From Fructobacillus durionis (lineage in GTDB: Bacteria; Bacillota; Bacilli; Lactobacillales; Lactobacillaceae): a DNA stretch of 64,000 nt. Below the pieces are notes generated by a model. It searched no databases, was not told where the DNA came from, and was given only the letters and a program-made list of their open reading frames with translations. Location: positions 186,001 to 250,000 of the forward strand of contig NZ_FOLI01000001.1 in the NCBI RefSeq assembly GCF_900112405.1. The letters are read 5' to 3'. A program made the translations under genes and the position numbers. Numbering within the stretch: the stretch's first letter is position 1; each line of letters begins with the position of its first letter. Of the stretch, positions 47,747 to 56,700 are shown piece by piece.

Positions 47747-49120
47747 ATGGGACTTTTTGATATCTTTAAAAAGAAGAAGCAGGAAGAACCGGTTGTTCAA
47801 CCGGATGAGGTTCAATCACACGAACCCGCTCAAAACGATGAAAGCCAACAGGCTGATCAAGTAGAAGCCGTTGAAGAAGCTGAAGAACAGACCAATGACG
47901 GTTCTGCACCGGTTCAATCAGACGAGCAGGTCGAAGAAGAAAAGGACTCTGAAGAAACTGAAGAGTCTGCTGATGAACCAGTAGAAACAGTTGATTTAAA
48001 AGAACCTTCGGATGCTGAAACTGATAAAGTCGCTGAAGAAGGACTTGAATCAGTAGCAGAGGCCGAAGAGGACCGGGCTGCTGAACTATCCGTTGCGGAT
48101 TTAGCTGAATCTAACGACGATTCAGATGCGGAAGAAGCGGACGATGCTGTTCAAGAAGAGGAAGAAAGCCTCGAAGAAGAAAACGAACAGGCTGTTTATG
48201 AAAAGGGACTCACTCAGTCTCGTAAGGGCTTTGCCGACCGTTTTAACCGTTTCTTAGCCAACTTCCGTTCGGTTGATGAAGACTTCTTTGAAGACTTGGA
48301 AGATACCTTGATTGGTGCTGATTTAGGCTTTGATTTGGCCATTAGCATTTCAAACAAGGTGCGCGAAGAGGTCAAGCTTGAGAACATCAAGGACAAGGGG
48401 GCCATTCGTGATTTGATTATCCGTTTGATGGTGGAATCTTACGAAGAGCAGGGCAAGGACGAAGAACAGGCTATGCACTTTGCACCAGCTGGTCAACCAA
48501 CTGTGATTCTCTTTGTCGGTGTGAACGGCGTTGGTAAAACGACAACCGTTGGTAAGATGGCTCAGCGTTATAAGGATGAGGGTAAGTCAATTATGTTGGC
48601 GGCCGCTGATACCTTCCGTGCTGGAGCGGTGAAGCAGTTGCAGGAGTGGGGAAACCGGGCCGATGTGCCAGTTGTTTCAGGACCTGAAAAGGCCGACCCA
48701 TCTTCTGTTGTTTACCAAGCCGTTGAACGCGCTAAGGAAGAACAGGTCGACGTGCTCTTTGTCGATACAGCCGGCCGTTTGCAAAACAATGTCAACTTGA
48801 TGCAAGAATTGGCGAAGATGAACCGTGTCATTAAAAAGGTTCTGCCAGACGCACCGCAAGAAGTACTCTTAGTACTGGATGCCACGACTGGACAAAACGC
48901 CTTGCAGCAGGCTAAGTTATTCAAGGATTCTTCTGAAGTTACCGGTCTTGTGTTGACCAAGATGGATGGAACGGCCAAGGGTGGTATCGTCTTCGCCATT
49001 CGTGACCAGCTTCATCTTCCAGTGAAGTGGATTGGCTTTGGGGAAAAGGCATCTGATTTACGGGTCTTTTCCGCCGAAGACTTTGTCTACGGGCTCTTTA
49101 AAGATTTGGTACAAGGCTAA
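47747..49120 (+). CDS. ftsY: Signal recognition particle receptor FtsY
   Basis: A 457-residue GTPase that docks the SRP at the membrane. A strongly acidic A region (about 15-155, almost all Glu, Asp, Gln, Ser and Ala) precedes the N and G domains. GVNGVGKTTTVGKMA lies near 262, DTAGRLQNN near 342 and LTKMDGTAKGG near 404. AAAGGAGGG precedes the ATG. The stop overlaps ylxM by one base. Confidence 0.96.
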   Translation: MGLFDIFKKKKQEEPVVQPDEVQSHEPAQNDESQQADQVEAVEEAEEQTNDGSAPVQSDEQVEEEKDSEETEESADEPVETVDLKEPSDAETDKVAEEGLESVAEAEEDRAAELSVADLAESNDDSDAEEADDAVQEEEESLEEENEQAVYEKGLTQSRKGFADRFNRFLANFRSVDEDFFEDLEDTLIGADLGFDLAISISNKVREEVKLENIKDKGAIRDLIIRLMVESYEEQGKDEEQAMHFAPAGQPTVILFVGVNGVGKTTTVGKMAQRYKDEGKSIMLAAADTFRAGAVKQLQEWGNRADVPVVSGPEKADPSSVVYQAVERAKEEQVDVLFVDTAGRLQNNVNLMQELAKMNRVIKKVLPDAPQEVLLVLDATTGQNALQQAKLFKDSSEVTGLVLTKMDGTAKGGIVFAIRDQLHLPVKWIGFGEKASDLRVFSAEDFVYGLFKDLVQG

Positions 49121-49461
49121 TGGATATTGAGCAGAAGAACAAAGTCAACGGCTTGCTTGCCTTTTACGGTGACTTGCTTGCTAAAAAGCAGCGGGCCTAC
49201 TTGCAGTATTACTGCGAGGATGACTTTTCCATTATTGAAATTGCAGAAGAAGAGCAGGTCTCTCGTCAGGCAGTTTCGGATAACCTGAAAAAGGGTTGCG
49301 AGGCCTTGGACCACTACGAAGAGGTCTTGGCACTTTACCATGACTCACTACAGCGTCAGCAATTAGAAGAAAACCTTTTGGCCTACGTTGGTGAGCACTA
49401 TGGGCAGGATGAAAAATTAAAAGAATTAATTAGCCAAATGGTTAATCAAGAAATCAATTAA
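49120..49461 (+). CDS. ylxM: YlxM/UPF0122 helix-turn-helix protein, SRP-associated
   Basis: A 113-residue protein with a sigma-70 region 4-like helix-turn-helix (FYGDLLAKKQRAYLQYYCEDDFSIIEIAEEEQVSRQAVSDNLKKG). In streptococci YlxM is reported to act with SRP. It begins within the ftsY stop (TAATGG) and is followed by ffh after 38 bases. Confidence 0.92.
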   Translation: MDIEQKNKVNGLLAFYGDLLAKKQRAYLQYYCEDDFSIIEIAEEEQVSRQAVSDNLKKGCEALDHYEEVLALYHDSLQRQQLEENLLAYVGEHYGQDEKLKELISQMVNQEIN

Positions 49462-49499
49462 AGAAGGGGGCAGCTGGGTCTAGGCCCAGTCAGCAGATT

Positions 49500-50969
49500 A
49501 TGGCTTTTGAAAACTTAACAGATCGTCTATCGAAGGCGCTCAAAAACCTAACCGGAAAAGGAAAGATTCATGAAGAAGACCTTCAAGCATCTTTGAAGGA
49601 AATTCGTTTGGCCTTGTTGGAGGCCGATGTTTCTTATCCAACGGTTAAGAAGTTTATTGCAGCAATCAAGGAAAAGGCCAAGGGGGCCGAAATTCTTGAT
49701 GGCTTGAACGCACCACAACAAGTTGTCAAGATTGTGAACGATGAATTGACAGCCTTGATGGGTGAAGAGGCCGTTCCGCTTAACAAGTCTGAGAAGATTC
49801 CAACCATCATCATGATGGCCGGACTTCAGGGTGCTGGTAAGACGACAACGGTTGCTAAGCTTGCTTATAAGCTCAAGCGTGAAGAAAACGCCCGTCCACT
49901 CTTGATTGCAGCCGATGTTTACCGTCCAGCTGCCATTGACCAGTTGGAAGTTCTTGGTAAGGATTTGGATATTCCAGTTTTCTCTGAGGGAACGGATGTT
50001 GATCCACGTAAAATCGTTGAAGATGGTTTGGCAGAAGCTAAGGCCAATAAGAACGATTACGTCTTCATTGATACGGCCGGTCGCTTGCAAATCGACGAAG
50101 CCTTGATGAACGAATTGAAGGACATCGCTAAGATTGCTGAGCCAGATGAAATCTTGCTGACGGTTGATGCGATGACTGGTCAGAACGCAACGGAAACGGC
50201 GGAAGGCTTTGCCAACGCCCTTGATTTGACCGGTGTTGTTTTGACAAAGTTGGATGGTGACACCCGTGGTGGTGCTGCCCTTTCAATTCGTGACGTGACG
50301 GGTAAGCCAATCAAGTTTGTTGGACAAGGTGAAAAGCCAACTGACTTGGATGTCTTCTACCCAGACCGTATGGCTTCCCGTATCCTTGGTATGGGGGACA
50401 TGCTGACTTTCATCGAAAAAGCCCAGCGCGAAGTCGATGAAAAGAAGCAGGCCGAGCAGTTGGAGAAGATGCGTCAAAACACCTTCGATTTCAACGACTT
50501 CGTTGACCAATTGCGTCAGGTCCAAAACATGGGGCCAATGGAAGATTTGATTAAGATGATTCCTGGTATGGCCGGTAACCCTGCTTTGAAGAACTTGAGC
50601 ATTGACCCAAAGACTTTCACACACATGGAAGCCATCGTGTCATCAATGACCAAGCAGGAACGTGAAAATCCAGATTTGTTGAACCCATCCCGCCGTCGCC
50701 GTTTGGCTGCCGGTGCTGGTCGTCCAATTGTCGAAGTGAACAAGATGCTAAAGCAGTTCGACCAGATGAAGAAGATGATGAACCAGGCCACGAAGGGAAA
50801 CTTCTCAGGCATGGAACAGATGATGGGTGGTGCCGGTATGGACATGTCATCCATGATGGGTGGCGCTGGTATACCTGGTGGAAACTTTGGACAAAAGGTT
50901 CAAAACTTCGCTATGAAGCAGGCTGCTCGTAAGATGAAAAAGATGAAGAAGAAGCGCGGAAAGAAGTAA
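49500..50969 (+). CDS. ffh: Signal recognition particle protein Ffh
   Basis: A 489-residue GTPase that binds signal peptides and 4.5S RNA. GLQGAGKTTTVAKLA is near residue 106, DTAGRLQID near 190 and LTKLDGDTRGG near 246. The C-terminal M domain (about 310-489) is Met-rich and ends with a Lys-rich tail. The ribosome site GAAGGGGG at 49463-49470 is about 30 bases from the ATG, but a CTGGGT/GCCCAG hairpin (49474-49489) between them shortens the real distance. No other ribosome site is near the ATG. Confidence 0.96.
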   Translation: MAFENLTDRLSKALKNLTGKGKIHEEDLQASLKEIRLALLEADVSYPTVKKFIAAIKEKAKGAEILDGLNAPQQVVKIVNDELTALMGEEAVPLNKSEKIPTIIMMAGLQGAGKTTTVAKLAYKLKREENARPLLIAADVYRPAAIDQLEVLGKDLDIPVFSEGTDVDPRKIVEDGLAEAKANKNDYVFIDTAGRLQIDEALMNELKDIAKIAEPDEILLTVDAMTGQNATETAEGFANALDLTGVVLTKLDGDTRGGAALSIRDVTGKPIKFVGQGEKPTDLDVFYPDRMASRILGMGDMLTFIEKAQREVDEKKQAEQLEKMRQNTFDFNDFVDQLRQVQNMGPMEDLIKMIPGMAGNPALKNLSIDPKTFTHMEAIVSSMTKQERENPDLLNPSRRRRLAAGAGRPIVEVNKMLKQFDQMKKMMNQATKGNFSGMEQMMGGAGMDMSSMMGGAGIPGGNFGQKVQNFAMKQAARKMKKMKKKRGKK

Positions 50970-51015
50970 GAATTTAAGAGTTTGTCTTATAACTAGTACT
51001 CTAGGAGAAGGGTTC

Positions 51016-51825
51016 ATGACTGTTCAATTAATTGCAACGGATTTAGATGCGACTTTTTTAAATGATGAAAAGGGCTTTGACCACGCCTTGTACGCTGAAA
51101 TGGTTGAGAAGGTAAAGGCTGCTGGTGCTGTCTTCGTTGTGGCAACGGGGAACCACCCAGCTAAAGTCGCCCACTTTTTTGAAGGGGTTGATCAGTCTTA
51201 CACCTTGATTGCCAATAATGGTGCCGAGGTGGTGGACGCCAAGGGCAATGTGTTAGCAACCTATGCCATCGAACCTTCAGCCTTTGCACCCGTCGTTGAC
51301 GAAGTGACAGCTGAACAAGACCGTGCTGAAATGGGCCTTGTTTTTACGGGTACCGATAAGGCCTTCATGTTGAAATCCCAGGCCGATTACGGTTTGGGAC
51401 GCGACAAAGCGGCATCGTACTTTAAGTCCTTGACTTTTATTGATGACTTATCCGAAATTGATGAGCCAATCTTAAAGATGACGGTCAATTTGCCCGACTA
51501 CGAGTTACCATTTATTGAACAAATTCAGTCGATGAACCTACCGGTTCACATCACAACATCTGGATATGGGGCCATTGATTTGGTGGCACCTAACGTCAAT
51601 AAGGGGGTTGCCTTAGCTGACCTAAGCAAGCGTTTAGGCATTAAGGCTGAAAACATGGCCGCCTTTGGGGATGGCCTGAATGACCTAGAGATGCTGAACT
51701 ATGTTGGGCATCCCTTCATTATGCCAAACGCCGATCCGCTTTTACGCGGACGTGGATTTGAAACAGCGGTTGCTGACAACAACCATGATGGCGTGTTAAA
51801 GACAATCTTACAAAAATTATTCTAG
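51016..51825 (+). CDS. Cof-type HAD-superfamily phosphatase
   Basis: A 269-residue hydrolase. The N-terminal DxD motif is ATDLDATFL (Asp8, Asp10), VATGNHP gives motif II, and NKGVALADLSKRLGI..AFGDGLNDLEML gives motifs III/IV. The large type-IIB cap lies between about 85 and 190. Such enzymes dephosphorylate sugar phosphates or flavin/PLP intermediates; the substrate is not clear. TAGGAGAAG precedes the ATG. Confidence 0.88.
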   Translation: MTVQLIATDLDATFLNDEKGFDHALYAEMVEKVKAAGAVFVVATGNHPAKVAHFFEGVDQSYTLIANNGAEVVDAKGNVLATYAIEPSAFAPVVDEVTAEQDRAEMGLVFTGTDKAFMLKSQADYGLGRDKAASYFKSLTFIDDLSEIDEPILKMTVNLPDYELPFIEQIQSMNLPVHITTSGYGAIDLVAPNVNKGVALADLSKRLGIKAENMAAFGDGLNDLEMLNYVGHPFIMPNADPLLRGRGFETAVADNNHDGVLKTILQKLF

Positions 51826-51885
51826 AGGACTTCTGGTTGACATGTTGTTTTAGTAAACTGGGAGTATCGACAGAGGGAGAGAGTC

Positions 51886-52653
51886 ATGAAGGAGAAAATT
51901 CGGAAGTACTTGCACCGCTTCTTTGGTTTGTTAACCATCGTCTTAGCGTGTTTATTAGCCTGGCAGTGGGTTCAAAGTCAGCCTGCAACTAGCCCGGTTA
52001 AGAAAACCACTAAAAAGGTACTGACACAAAAGCAGGGAAAGTATTCTAAAAATCAGCGGCAGTCCTTAAAGGATGGGGTTGGTACACAAGACCAGCAGAG
52101 TCTCGGCTTAACGAAGCAGGGCTATGTGGCCATTCCTAACCTCAGTATTTTGTTACCAATCTATGACAATGCCTACTCAAAGGTTGCCTTAGATAAGGGT
52201 GCCAACACTGCCCAAAAAGATACGGCGGTTCCAGTGATGGGGCAGGGAAATTACACCCTTGCCGCTCATAATTGGAACAACGACTACACCGGATTTTCTG
52301 CCCTTCAGCAAAAGTTGAACCAAAACGCACCCTATGAGAATGCGGATGGGACACTTGGTAACTCTGATTGGCTGAACGGAACGATGATTTACATGGCCAA
52401 TAGCAATGGTATTTACCGCTATCAGATTACAGGCCAAACAACCGTTGACCAAAATGATTCATCCGTTTTGAATCCTGATGATCGCATTGATAAAAAGGCC
52501 AAAATAACGATTATCACCTGTCTCTTCCCAGATACAACAAAACGTATTATTACCAATGCGAAGTATGTTGGCTACCACAGCTGGACCCAGGCTAAGAGTG
52601 ATGAACTCGGTTACTTTGACCTATCGAAGCAAAAGACAAATATCTTACCCTAA
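51886..52653 (+). CDS. srtA: Class A-type sortase
   Basis: A 255-residue membrane-anchored transpeptidase. One N-terminal helix (about 12-28) and a Lys/Gln linker precede the catalytic beta-barrel. His128 in TLAAHNW, Cys212 in ITIITCLFPDTTKR and Arg220 form the active site. It would attach LPXTG-type proteins to the wall, but no such sorting signal is seen on any exported protein in this window. The ruvA gene begins 12 bases downstream. Confidence 0.9.
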   Translation: MKEKIRKYLHRFFGLLTIVLACLLAWQWVQSQPATSPVKKTTKKVLTQKQGKYSKNQRQSLKDGVGTQDQQSLGLTKQGYVAIPNLSILLPIYDNAYSKVALDKGANTAQKDTAVPVMGQGNYTLAAHNWNNDYTGFSALQQKLNQNAPYENADGTLGNSDWLNGTMIYMANSNGIYRYQITGQTTVDQNDSSVLNPDDRIDKKAKITIITCLFPDTTKRIITNAKYVGYHSWTQAKSDELGYFDLSKQKTNILP

Positions 52654-52665
52654 GGGAGCACAGTG

Positions 52666-53280
52666 ATGTACGAATATTTTAAGGGTCGAATTACTCAGAT
52701 TACGCCCGGAGCAATCGTGCTTGAAACGAAGGATGGCATTGGTTATAAAATTTATCCTGCCAATCCCTATCATTTTGAAGTGAACCAAGAGGCCCAGGTT
52801 TTTGTCGAACAAATCGTTCGTGAAACGGAATTGTCACTCTATGGCTTTGCGACTCTAACTGAAAAGCAGCTCTTTAACAAGCTGTTGAACGTTTCTGGTA
52901 TTGGGCCAAAGTCGGCCTTGGCCATTCTGGCCGGGGCCAAGCCCGCCGATTTGGTTGCTGCCATTGAAAACAGCCAGGTTGACTATCTGACTCAGTTCCC
53001 TGGTGTCGGTAAGAAAACCGCTCAGCAAATTGTTTTGGACCTATCCGGTAAAATGGATGACTTCTCAAGTTTGGTTGACCAAACTAGTACGACTTTTGCA
53101 GATGCGGAAAGCACCGATTCGGTACCTTCACGGTCCAACCTTGAGGATGCCTTGGCTGCCCTTGAAGCCTTGGGATATGCTAGTCGCGATTTGACCAAGG
53201 TTAAGAAGGCCTTAGTTAGTGAGACTGGCAGCACTTCCGATTTGATTTCAAAGGGTCTGACACTTTTGGTTCAGGGCTAA
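52666..53280 (+). CDS. ruvA: Holliday junction branch-migration protein RuvA
   Basis: A 204-residue junction-binding protein. The N-terminal OB fold (MYEYFKGRITQI) is followed by two helix-hairpin-helix motifs, VSGIGPKSALAIL near 75 and FPGVGKKTAQQIV near 110. Domain III (LEDALAALEALGY) at the end would contact RuvB. The ATG at 52666 has AGGGAG seven bases before it, better than the GTG at 52663. ruvB is not next to it; a nucleoside kinase follows. Confidence 0.95.
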   Translation: MYEYFKGRITQITPGAIVLETKDGIGYKIYPANPYHFEVNQEAQVFVEQIVRETELSLYGFATLTEKQLFNKLLNVSGIGPKSALAILAGAKPADLVAAIENSQVDYLTQFPGVGKKTAQQIVLDLSGKMDDFSSLVDQTSTTFADAESTDSVPSRSNLEDALAALEALGYASRDLTKVKKALVSETGSTSDLISKGLTLLVQG

Positions 53281-53328
53281 TTGGCAAATCGTTTGTAAGA
53301 ACGAAATGAAAAAGAAAATGGAGTAAAT

Positions 53329-53961
53329 ATGGTGATAATTACAGCGGGGATGATTGGTGTCGGAAAGACAACCTTAACAGAATTAGTTGCAAAGCACTTC
53401 GGCACACAGGCTTTCTTTGAACCGGTAGGGGATAACCCTGTTTTGCCACTTTATTATAAGGATCCTAAGCAGTACGGGTTCTTGCTCCAAATTTTCTTCT
53501 TGAACCGTCGTTTTTCAATGATTAAGAAGGCCTTAGCAGATAACAACAACGTCTTGGACCGTTCAATTTATGAAGACGAACTCTTTACGGAAGAAAACCA
53601 TAAGGACGGGAACATTTCTGATATGGAAATGGATGTCTACCATGATTTGATTACACGTATGATGTCCGAATTAGACGAACTACCTAAGAAGGCGCCAGAC
53701 CTCATGGTTTATGCGGATGCCGACTTTGATACCATCTTGCACCGGATTAAGAAGCGTGGCCGTGATTACGAGCAGTTCGAAGACAATGATGAGCTATATA
53801 ACTACTATCACAAGATGTGGGAAGCTTATCAGGGCTGGTATGAATCATACGACAAGTCACCAAAGATGCGTGTTGATTTGCAAAAGTACGATTTGGAAGA
53901 TCCTAAGAATCAAGAAATCGTCTTGAAGCAGATTGAAGATGAATTGAAGAAGATTCGTTAA
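53329..53961 (+). CDS. Deoxynucleoside kinase (dGK/dAK family)
   Basis: A 210-residue salvage kinase that phosphorylates deoxyadenosine or deoxyguanosine. The P-loop is GMIGVGKTT at 7-15, the substrate motif DRSIYEDELF follows near 84, and RGRDYEQFE is the lid region near 144. TGGAG precedes the ATG. Specificity among purine deoxynucleosides cannot be fixed. It is the last gene before a strong terminator. Confidence 0.92.
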   Translation: MVIITAGMIGVGKTTLTELVAKHFGTQAFFEPVGDNPVLPLYYKDPKQYGFLLQIFFLNRRFSMIKKALADNNNVLDRSIYEDELFTEENHKDGNISDMEMDVYHDLITRMMSELDELPKKAPDLMVYADADFDTILHRIKKRGRDYEQFEDNDELYNYYHKMWEAYQGWYESYDKSPKMRVDLQKYDLEDPKNQEIVLKQIEDELKKIR

Positions 53962-53974
53962 TAATATCCATAAT

Positions 53975-54004
53975 AAAAAAGCCATCCGAATGGATGGCTT
54001 TTTT
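53975..54004. terminator. Bidirectional terminator
   Basis: AAAAAAGCCATCC pairs perfectly with GGATGGCTTTTTT (loop GAAT). It lies between the convergent kinase gene and mscL. Confidence 0.95.
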
Positions 54005-54016
54005 GTGTGTTGCTGC

Positions 54017-54409
54017 TTACTTTGATTCGGCTTGCTTTGCCAAGAGTTCCTTGATTTCACGAAGGGTAACCAATTCGTCAGATGGCTTGGCGGCTTCCTT
54101 TTCCTTTGGCTTTAGGACCGTCTTGTTTAAGAACTTAACGATTAGGAAGACAACGAAGGCGGTAATCAAAAAGGTGATGGTGTCATTAAGGAATGAACCA
54201 TAGGTGAAGACGAGGTTTGATGTCACGCGTAGCTTCAATTCGGTTAGCGAATGGCCAGAACCTGTAAAGAACCCGAGAAGAGGGTTGATGAGGTTATTAG
54301 TCAAGGATTTTACCAAGGTTGTGAAAGCACCACCAATAATAACACCAATGGCCATATCAACGATGTTTCCACGGTTAATGAACTGCTTGAATTCCTTTAA
54401 AATTTTCAT
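54017..54409 (-). CDS. mscL: Large-conductance mechanosensitive channel MscL
   Basis: A 130-residue channel that opens under osmotic downshock. The start MKILKEFKQFINRGNIVDMAIGVIIGGAF is the family hallmark. A second helix (about 78-100) and a charged C-terminal helix follow. AAGGAAG precedes the ATG. It is 18 bases behind rqcH on the same strand and probably shares its transcript. Confidence 0.96.
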   Translation of the reverse strand: MKILKEFKQFINRGNIVDMAIGVIIGGAFTTLVKSLTNNLINPLLGFFTGSGHSLTELKLRVTSNLVFTYGSFLNDTITFLITAFVVFLIVKFLNKTVLKPKEKEAAKPSDELVTLREIKELLAKQAESK

Positions 54410-54427
54410 GAATGTCTTCCTTTTGTT

Positions 54428-56146
54428 TTATGCTTTCTTGAGTTTTTGTACTAAAGTCGCATCCGGTGTCACGTAAGTGGTTTGTTGACCTTCGAAGATA
54501 ACAAAACCGGGCTTTGCACCATTTGGCTTACGTAGCTTACCGGCTGGTAAGTAGTCAACGGGGACGTTGGCCGAATCACGAGCCTTTGAAAAGTAGGCGG
54601 CTAGTTGGGCGGCTTCTTCTAAGGTTTCGTCAGATGGATTGTCTGAGTCAATTAAGACGTGCGAACCTGGAAGCTTTTGAACGTGGAGCCAAATCTTGTG
54701 ACGGTTTGTTTTCTTCAGTGATAGCTGGTCGTTTTGAAGATTGTTCTTACCAACCTCAATCAGGGTCCCGTCGGTTGAAAGGAACTGGTCGGGTTTACCC
54801 ATGACGTGCTTAGGCTTACGCGTTTGCTTACCACGTGTTTTGACTTTGACCTTTTCGCGTAGGTAACCCTGTTCGATTAATTCGACTTTGATGTCGGCGA
54901 CGTCCTTCGGTGAGGCAACGGCCAACTGGGTTTGAATCTGTGAGAAGTAGTCGATTTCTTCTTGTGTTTCTTTCAGCTGACCGAGCACGTGGTCTTTGGC
55001 CAGGCGTAACTTACGATACTTGTGGAAGTAACGGTTCGCATTTTGCATACCATCGAAACGGGGGTCTAAGGCAATTGTAATCAGATTGTTGTTATCGTAG
55101 TAGTTTTCAATCTGAACGGAATTCATGCCCTTTTTAACTAAGTGAGGGTAGGTAATCAAGAGGTCACCTTTGATTTTTAAGTCTTCCGCATTTTCGGAAT
55201 CGACTAAAGTCTGGTTGAGCTTCTTTTCCTTGCTCTGATTCTTCTTCAGTTCGTTCTTGACTAAGCGAACAAGGGAGGCGGCCTGCTGGTTGACCCGGTC
55301 AGCCTCTGCTTGACCAGCGAAGTAGGCGTCGAGTAAATCACCTAAAGTCTGGTAGGATTCAGAGGTCGAACCGGTTTCACCCCAATCAAAGGCAGCGTAT
55401 GAAAGCTTGTTTTTTTCAGAACGGTAGAGTGTTGGTTCTGGATTGCTGAAGTGGTTAAGCCAGTCGTGGGCGGTCGCCATGGCGTCGGAAGCAGCGGCTA
55501 GATGGGAAGCCAAGTTTTTAGCAGAGATACTAGAAAATCCTTGGTATTCCTGTTGGATGGCTTTGCCCCAGTCCGCTTTATCGGAATCAAGGATGATCTT
55601 TGCAAGGCCCCCTAAGTCAGAGCTGAAAGGGTTCTCCTTATCTTGTGCTGGTGGCAAAACGTAGGTTGCACCAGGAATTAAGGAACGAACACGGTTCTGA
55701 TCAGCCGGAACGTGTTTGATCAACTCGAGTATCCGTTGATCTTTTTCCCGAACCAGGAAGAGGTTGGAATGGCGGCCCATCATTTCCAGTGTGAGAAGGA
55801 GGGTTTGCTCGTCACCTAATTCATCGTGGGTATTAACGGCAAAGTGTAAGATTCGGTCGTTTTCCACTTGCGTAACGGAATCCAAACGGGCACCTTCCAA
55901 GTTGCGACGTAAGAACATGGCGAAGTTGGTTGGCGTCTTTGGGTTCTGATAAGGAATACGAGTGACCTGGGCACGGGCGTAAGCGGGATGTGCTGACAGG
56001 AGAACGGGATAGTTTTGTCCATTGTTCCGGACGACAAGAATGATTTCGTTTGGATAGGGCTGGTGGACTTTGGTAATGCGACCGCCAGCAAGGGTTTGAT
56101 TCAGTTCATGCGCAAGGGCGTGAACAAATAGACCATCAAGGGGCAT
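54428..56146 (-). CDS. rqcH: NFACT protein RqcH (Rqc2 homologue, FbpA-like)
   Basis: A 572-residue protein that binds stalled 50S subunits and adds Ala tails to the nascent chain in ribosome quality control. The family start MPLDGLFVHALAHEL and the Asp97-Arg98 pair in VENDRIL, needed for tailing in known homologues, are present. Helix-hairpin and coiled-coil parts (about 170-420) lead to the NFACT-R domain (KIWLHVQKLPGSHVLI near 450). The second ATG (56146) is chosen: AAGGAGG is at the right place and it gives the conserved start. Confidence 0.92.
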   Translation of the reverse strand: MPLDGLFVHALAHELNQTLAGGRITKVHQPYPNEIILVVRNNGQNYPVLLSAHPAYARAQVTRIPYQNPKTPTNFAMFLRRNLEGARLDSVTQVENDRILHFAVNTHDELGDEQTLLLTLEMMGRHSNLFLVREKDQRILELIKHVPADQNRVRSLIPGATYVLPPAQDKENPFSSDLGGLAKIILDSDKADWGKAIQQEYQGFSSISAKNLASHLAAASDAMATAHDWLNHFSNPEPTLYRSEKNKLSYAAFDWGETGSTSESYQTLGDLLDAYFAGQAEADRVNQQAASLVRLVKNELKKNQSKEKKLNQTLVDSENAEDLKIKGDLLITYPHLVKKGMNSVQIENYYDNNNLITIALDPRFDGMQNANRYFHKYRKLRLAKDHVLGQLKETQEEIDYFSQIQTQLAVASPKDVADIKVELIEQGYLREKVKVKTRGKQTRKPKHVMGKPDQFLSTDGTLIEVGKNNLQNDQLSLKKTNRHKIWLHVQKLPGSHVLIDSDNPSDETLEEAAQLAAYFSKARDSANVPVDYLPAGKLRKPNGAKPGFVIFEGQQTTYVTPDATLVQKLKKA

Positions 56147-56237
56147 GGGCTCCTCCTTTTTTAAAGTAACTATCATTCATTATAAAGCATGATAGTGGGG
56201 AATACATGGATTGCTTGCAGTCTTAAGAAAAGCAAAA

Positions 56238-56276
56238 GAAAAAAGCCCCATTCTGCAAAGCAGAACAGGGACCTTT
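56238..56276 (-). terminator. Terminator of rpmF
   Basis: On the minus strand, GTCCC.GTTCTGC pairs with GCAGAATGGGGC (one mismatch, one bulge, one wobble), followed by TTTTTTC, just after the rpmF stop. Confidence 0.8.
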
Positions 56277-56283
56277 AAATAAA

Positions 56284-56457
56284 TTACTTCTTTTCAGTAA
56301 CTTGCTTACCGTTGTACATTCCTGAAGGAGAAACGCGGTGAGCAACGCGGTATTCACCAGTAGTCTTGTCCAAAGTAATGTTTGGCACGTTCAAACCGAT
56401 GTGTCCGCGGCGGTTACGCTTGTGAGACTTTGAGTTCTTGTTTGATGGGGTAGCCAT
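56284..56457 (-). CDS. rpmF: Ribosomal protein L32
   Basis: A 57-residue large-subunit protein. The start is [19 protein letters not shown], followed by [20 protein letters not shown]. The CxxC..C zinc-type cysteines of some L32 forms are absent: [11 protein letters not shown] replaces the CxxCG stretch, so this is the Cys-minus version. A strong AAAGGAGGTG precedes the ATG. It is short and easily missed. Confidence 0.95.
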   Translation of the reverse strand: MATPSNKNSKSHKRNRRGHIGLNVPNITLDKTTGEYRVAHRVSPSGMYNGKQVTEKK

Positions 56458-56495
56458 TACAGCACCTCCTTTCGGTTCAATTTATCAACTTTTTA

Positions 56496-56524
56496 AGTTT
56501 ATCTAATATCTGCCTCAATGTCAA
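56496..56524 (-). promoter_or_regulatory. rpmF promoter
   Basis: On the minus strand, TTGACA and TAAACT are spaced by 17 bases, about 40 bases before the ATG. Confidence 0.85.
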
Positions 56525-56644
56525 TAAGCAGGCCAGAAACAATCAAAAAAATTCTGGAGTCTTTCGTATCACTATTATAGGTAATCGTTGTAATCGGTAT
56601 TGTAATAATGAGAGATTGCGTTCACTCGTCGTTATAAAATATGG

Positions 56645-56670
56645 GTAACAACCGGTTGCTGTTAATTCCC
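56645..56670 (+). promoter_or_regulatory. Palindromic operator candidate before the alcohol dehydrogenase
   Basis: A perfect 10-base palindrome CAACCGGTTG (56649-56658) is set within a looser symmetric frame, GGGTAACA..TGTTAATTCCC. It lies about 40 bases before the ATG at 56701, where a repressor or activator could act. The regulator is not in the window. Confidence 0.45.
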
Positions 56671-56700
56671 AACATTGTCCCATAAGAAAGGTGGATAAAA

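Noticed and set aside
49548-50090. A 180-residue minus-strand frame inside ffh
   Set aside because: It is the antisense shadow of a conserved GTPase gene with no ribosome site or recognisable motif.
50970-51015. AGAGT/ACTCT inverted repeat after ffh as terminator
   Set aside because: The stem has only five bases, a large loop and no T-tract.
51837-51870. TTGACA before the sortase gene as a full promoter
   Set aside because: No acceptable -10 box lies 15-19 bases downstream.
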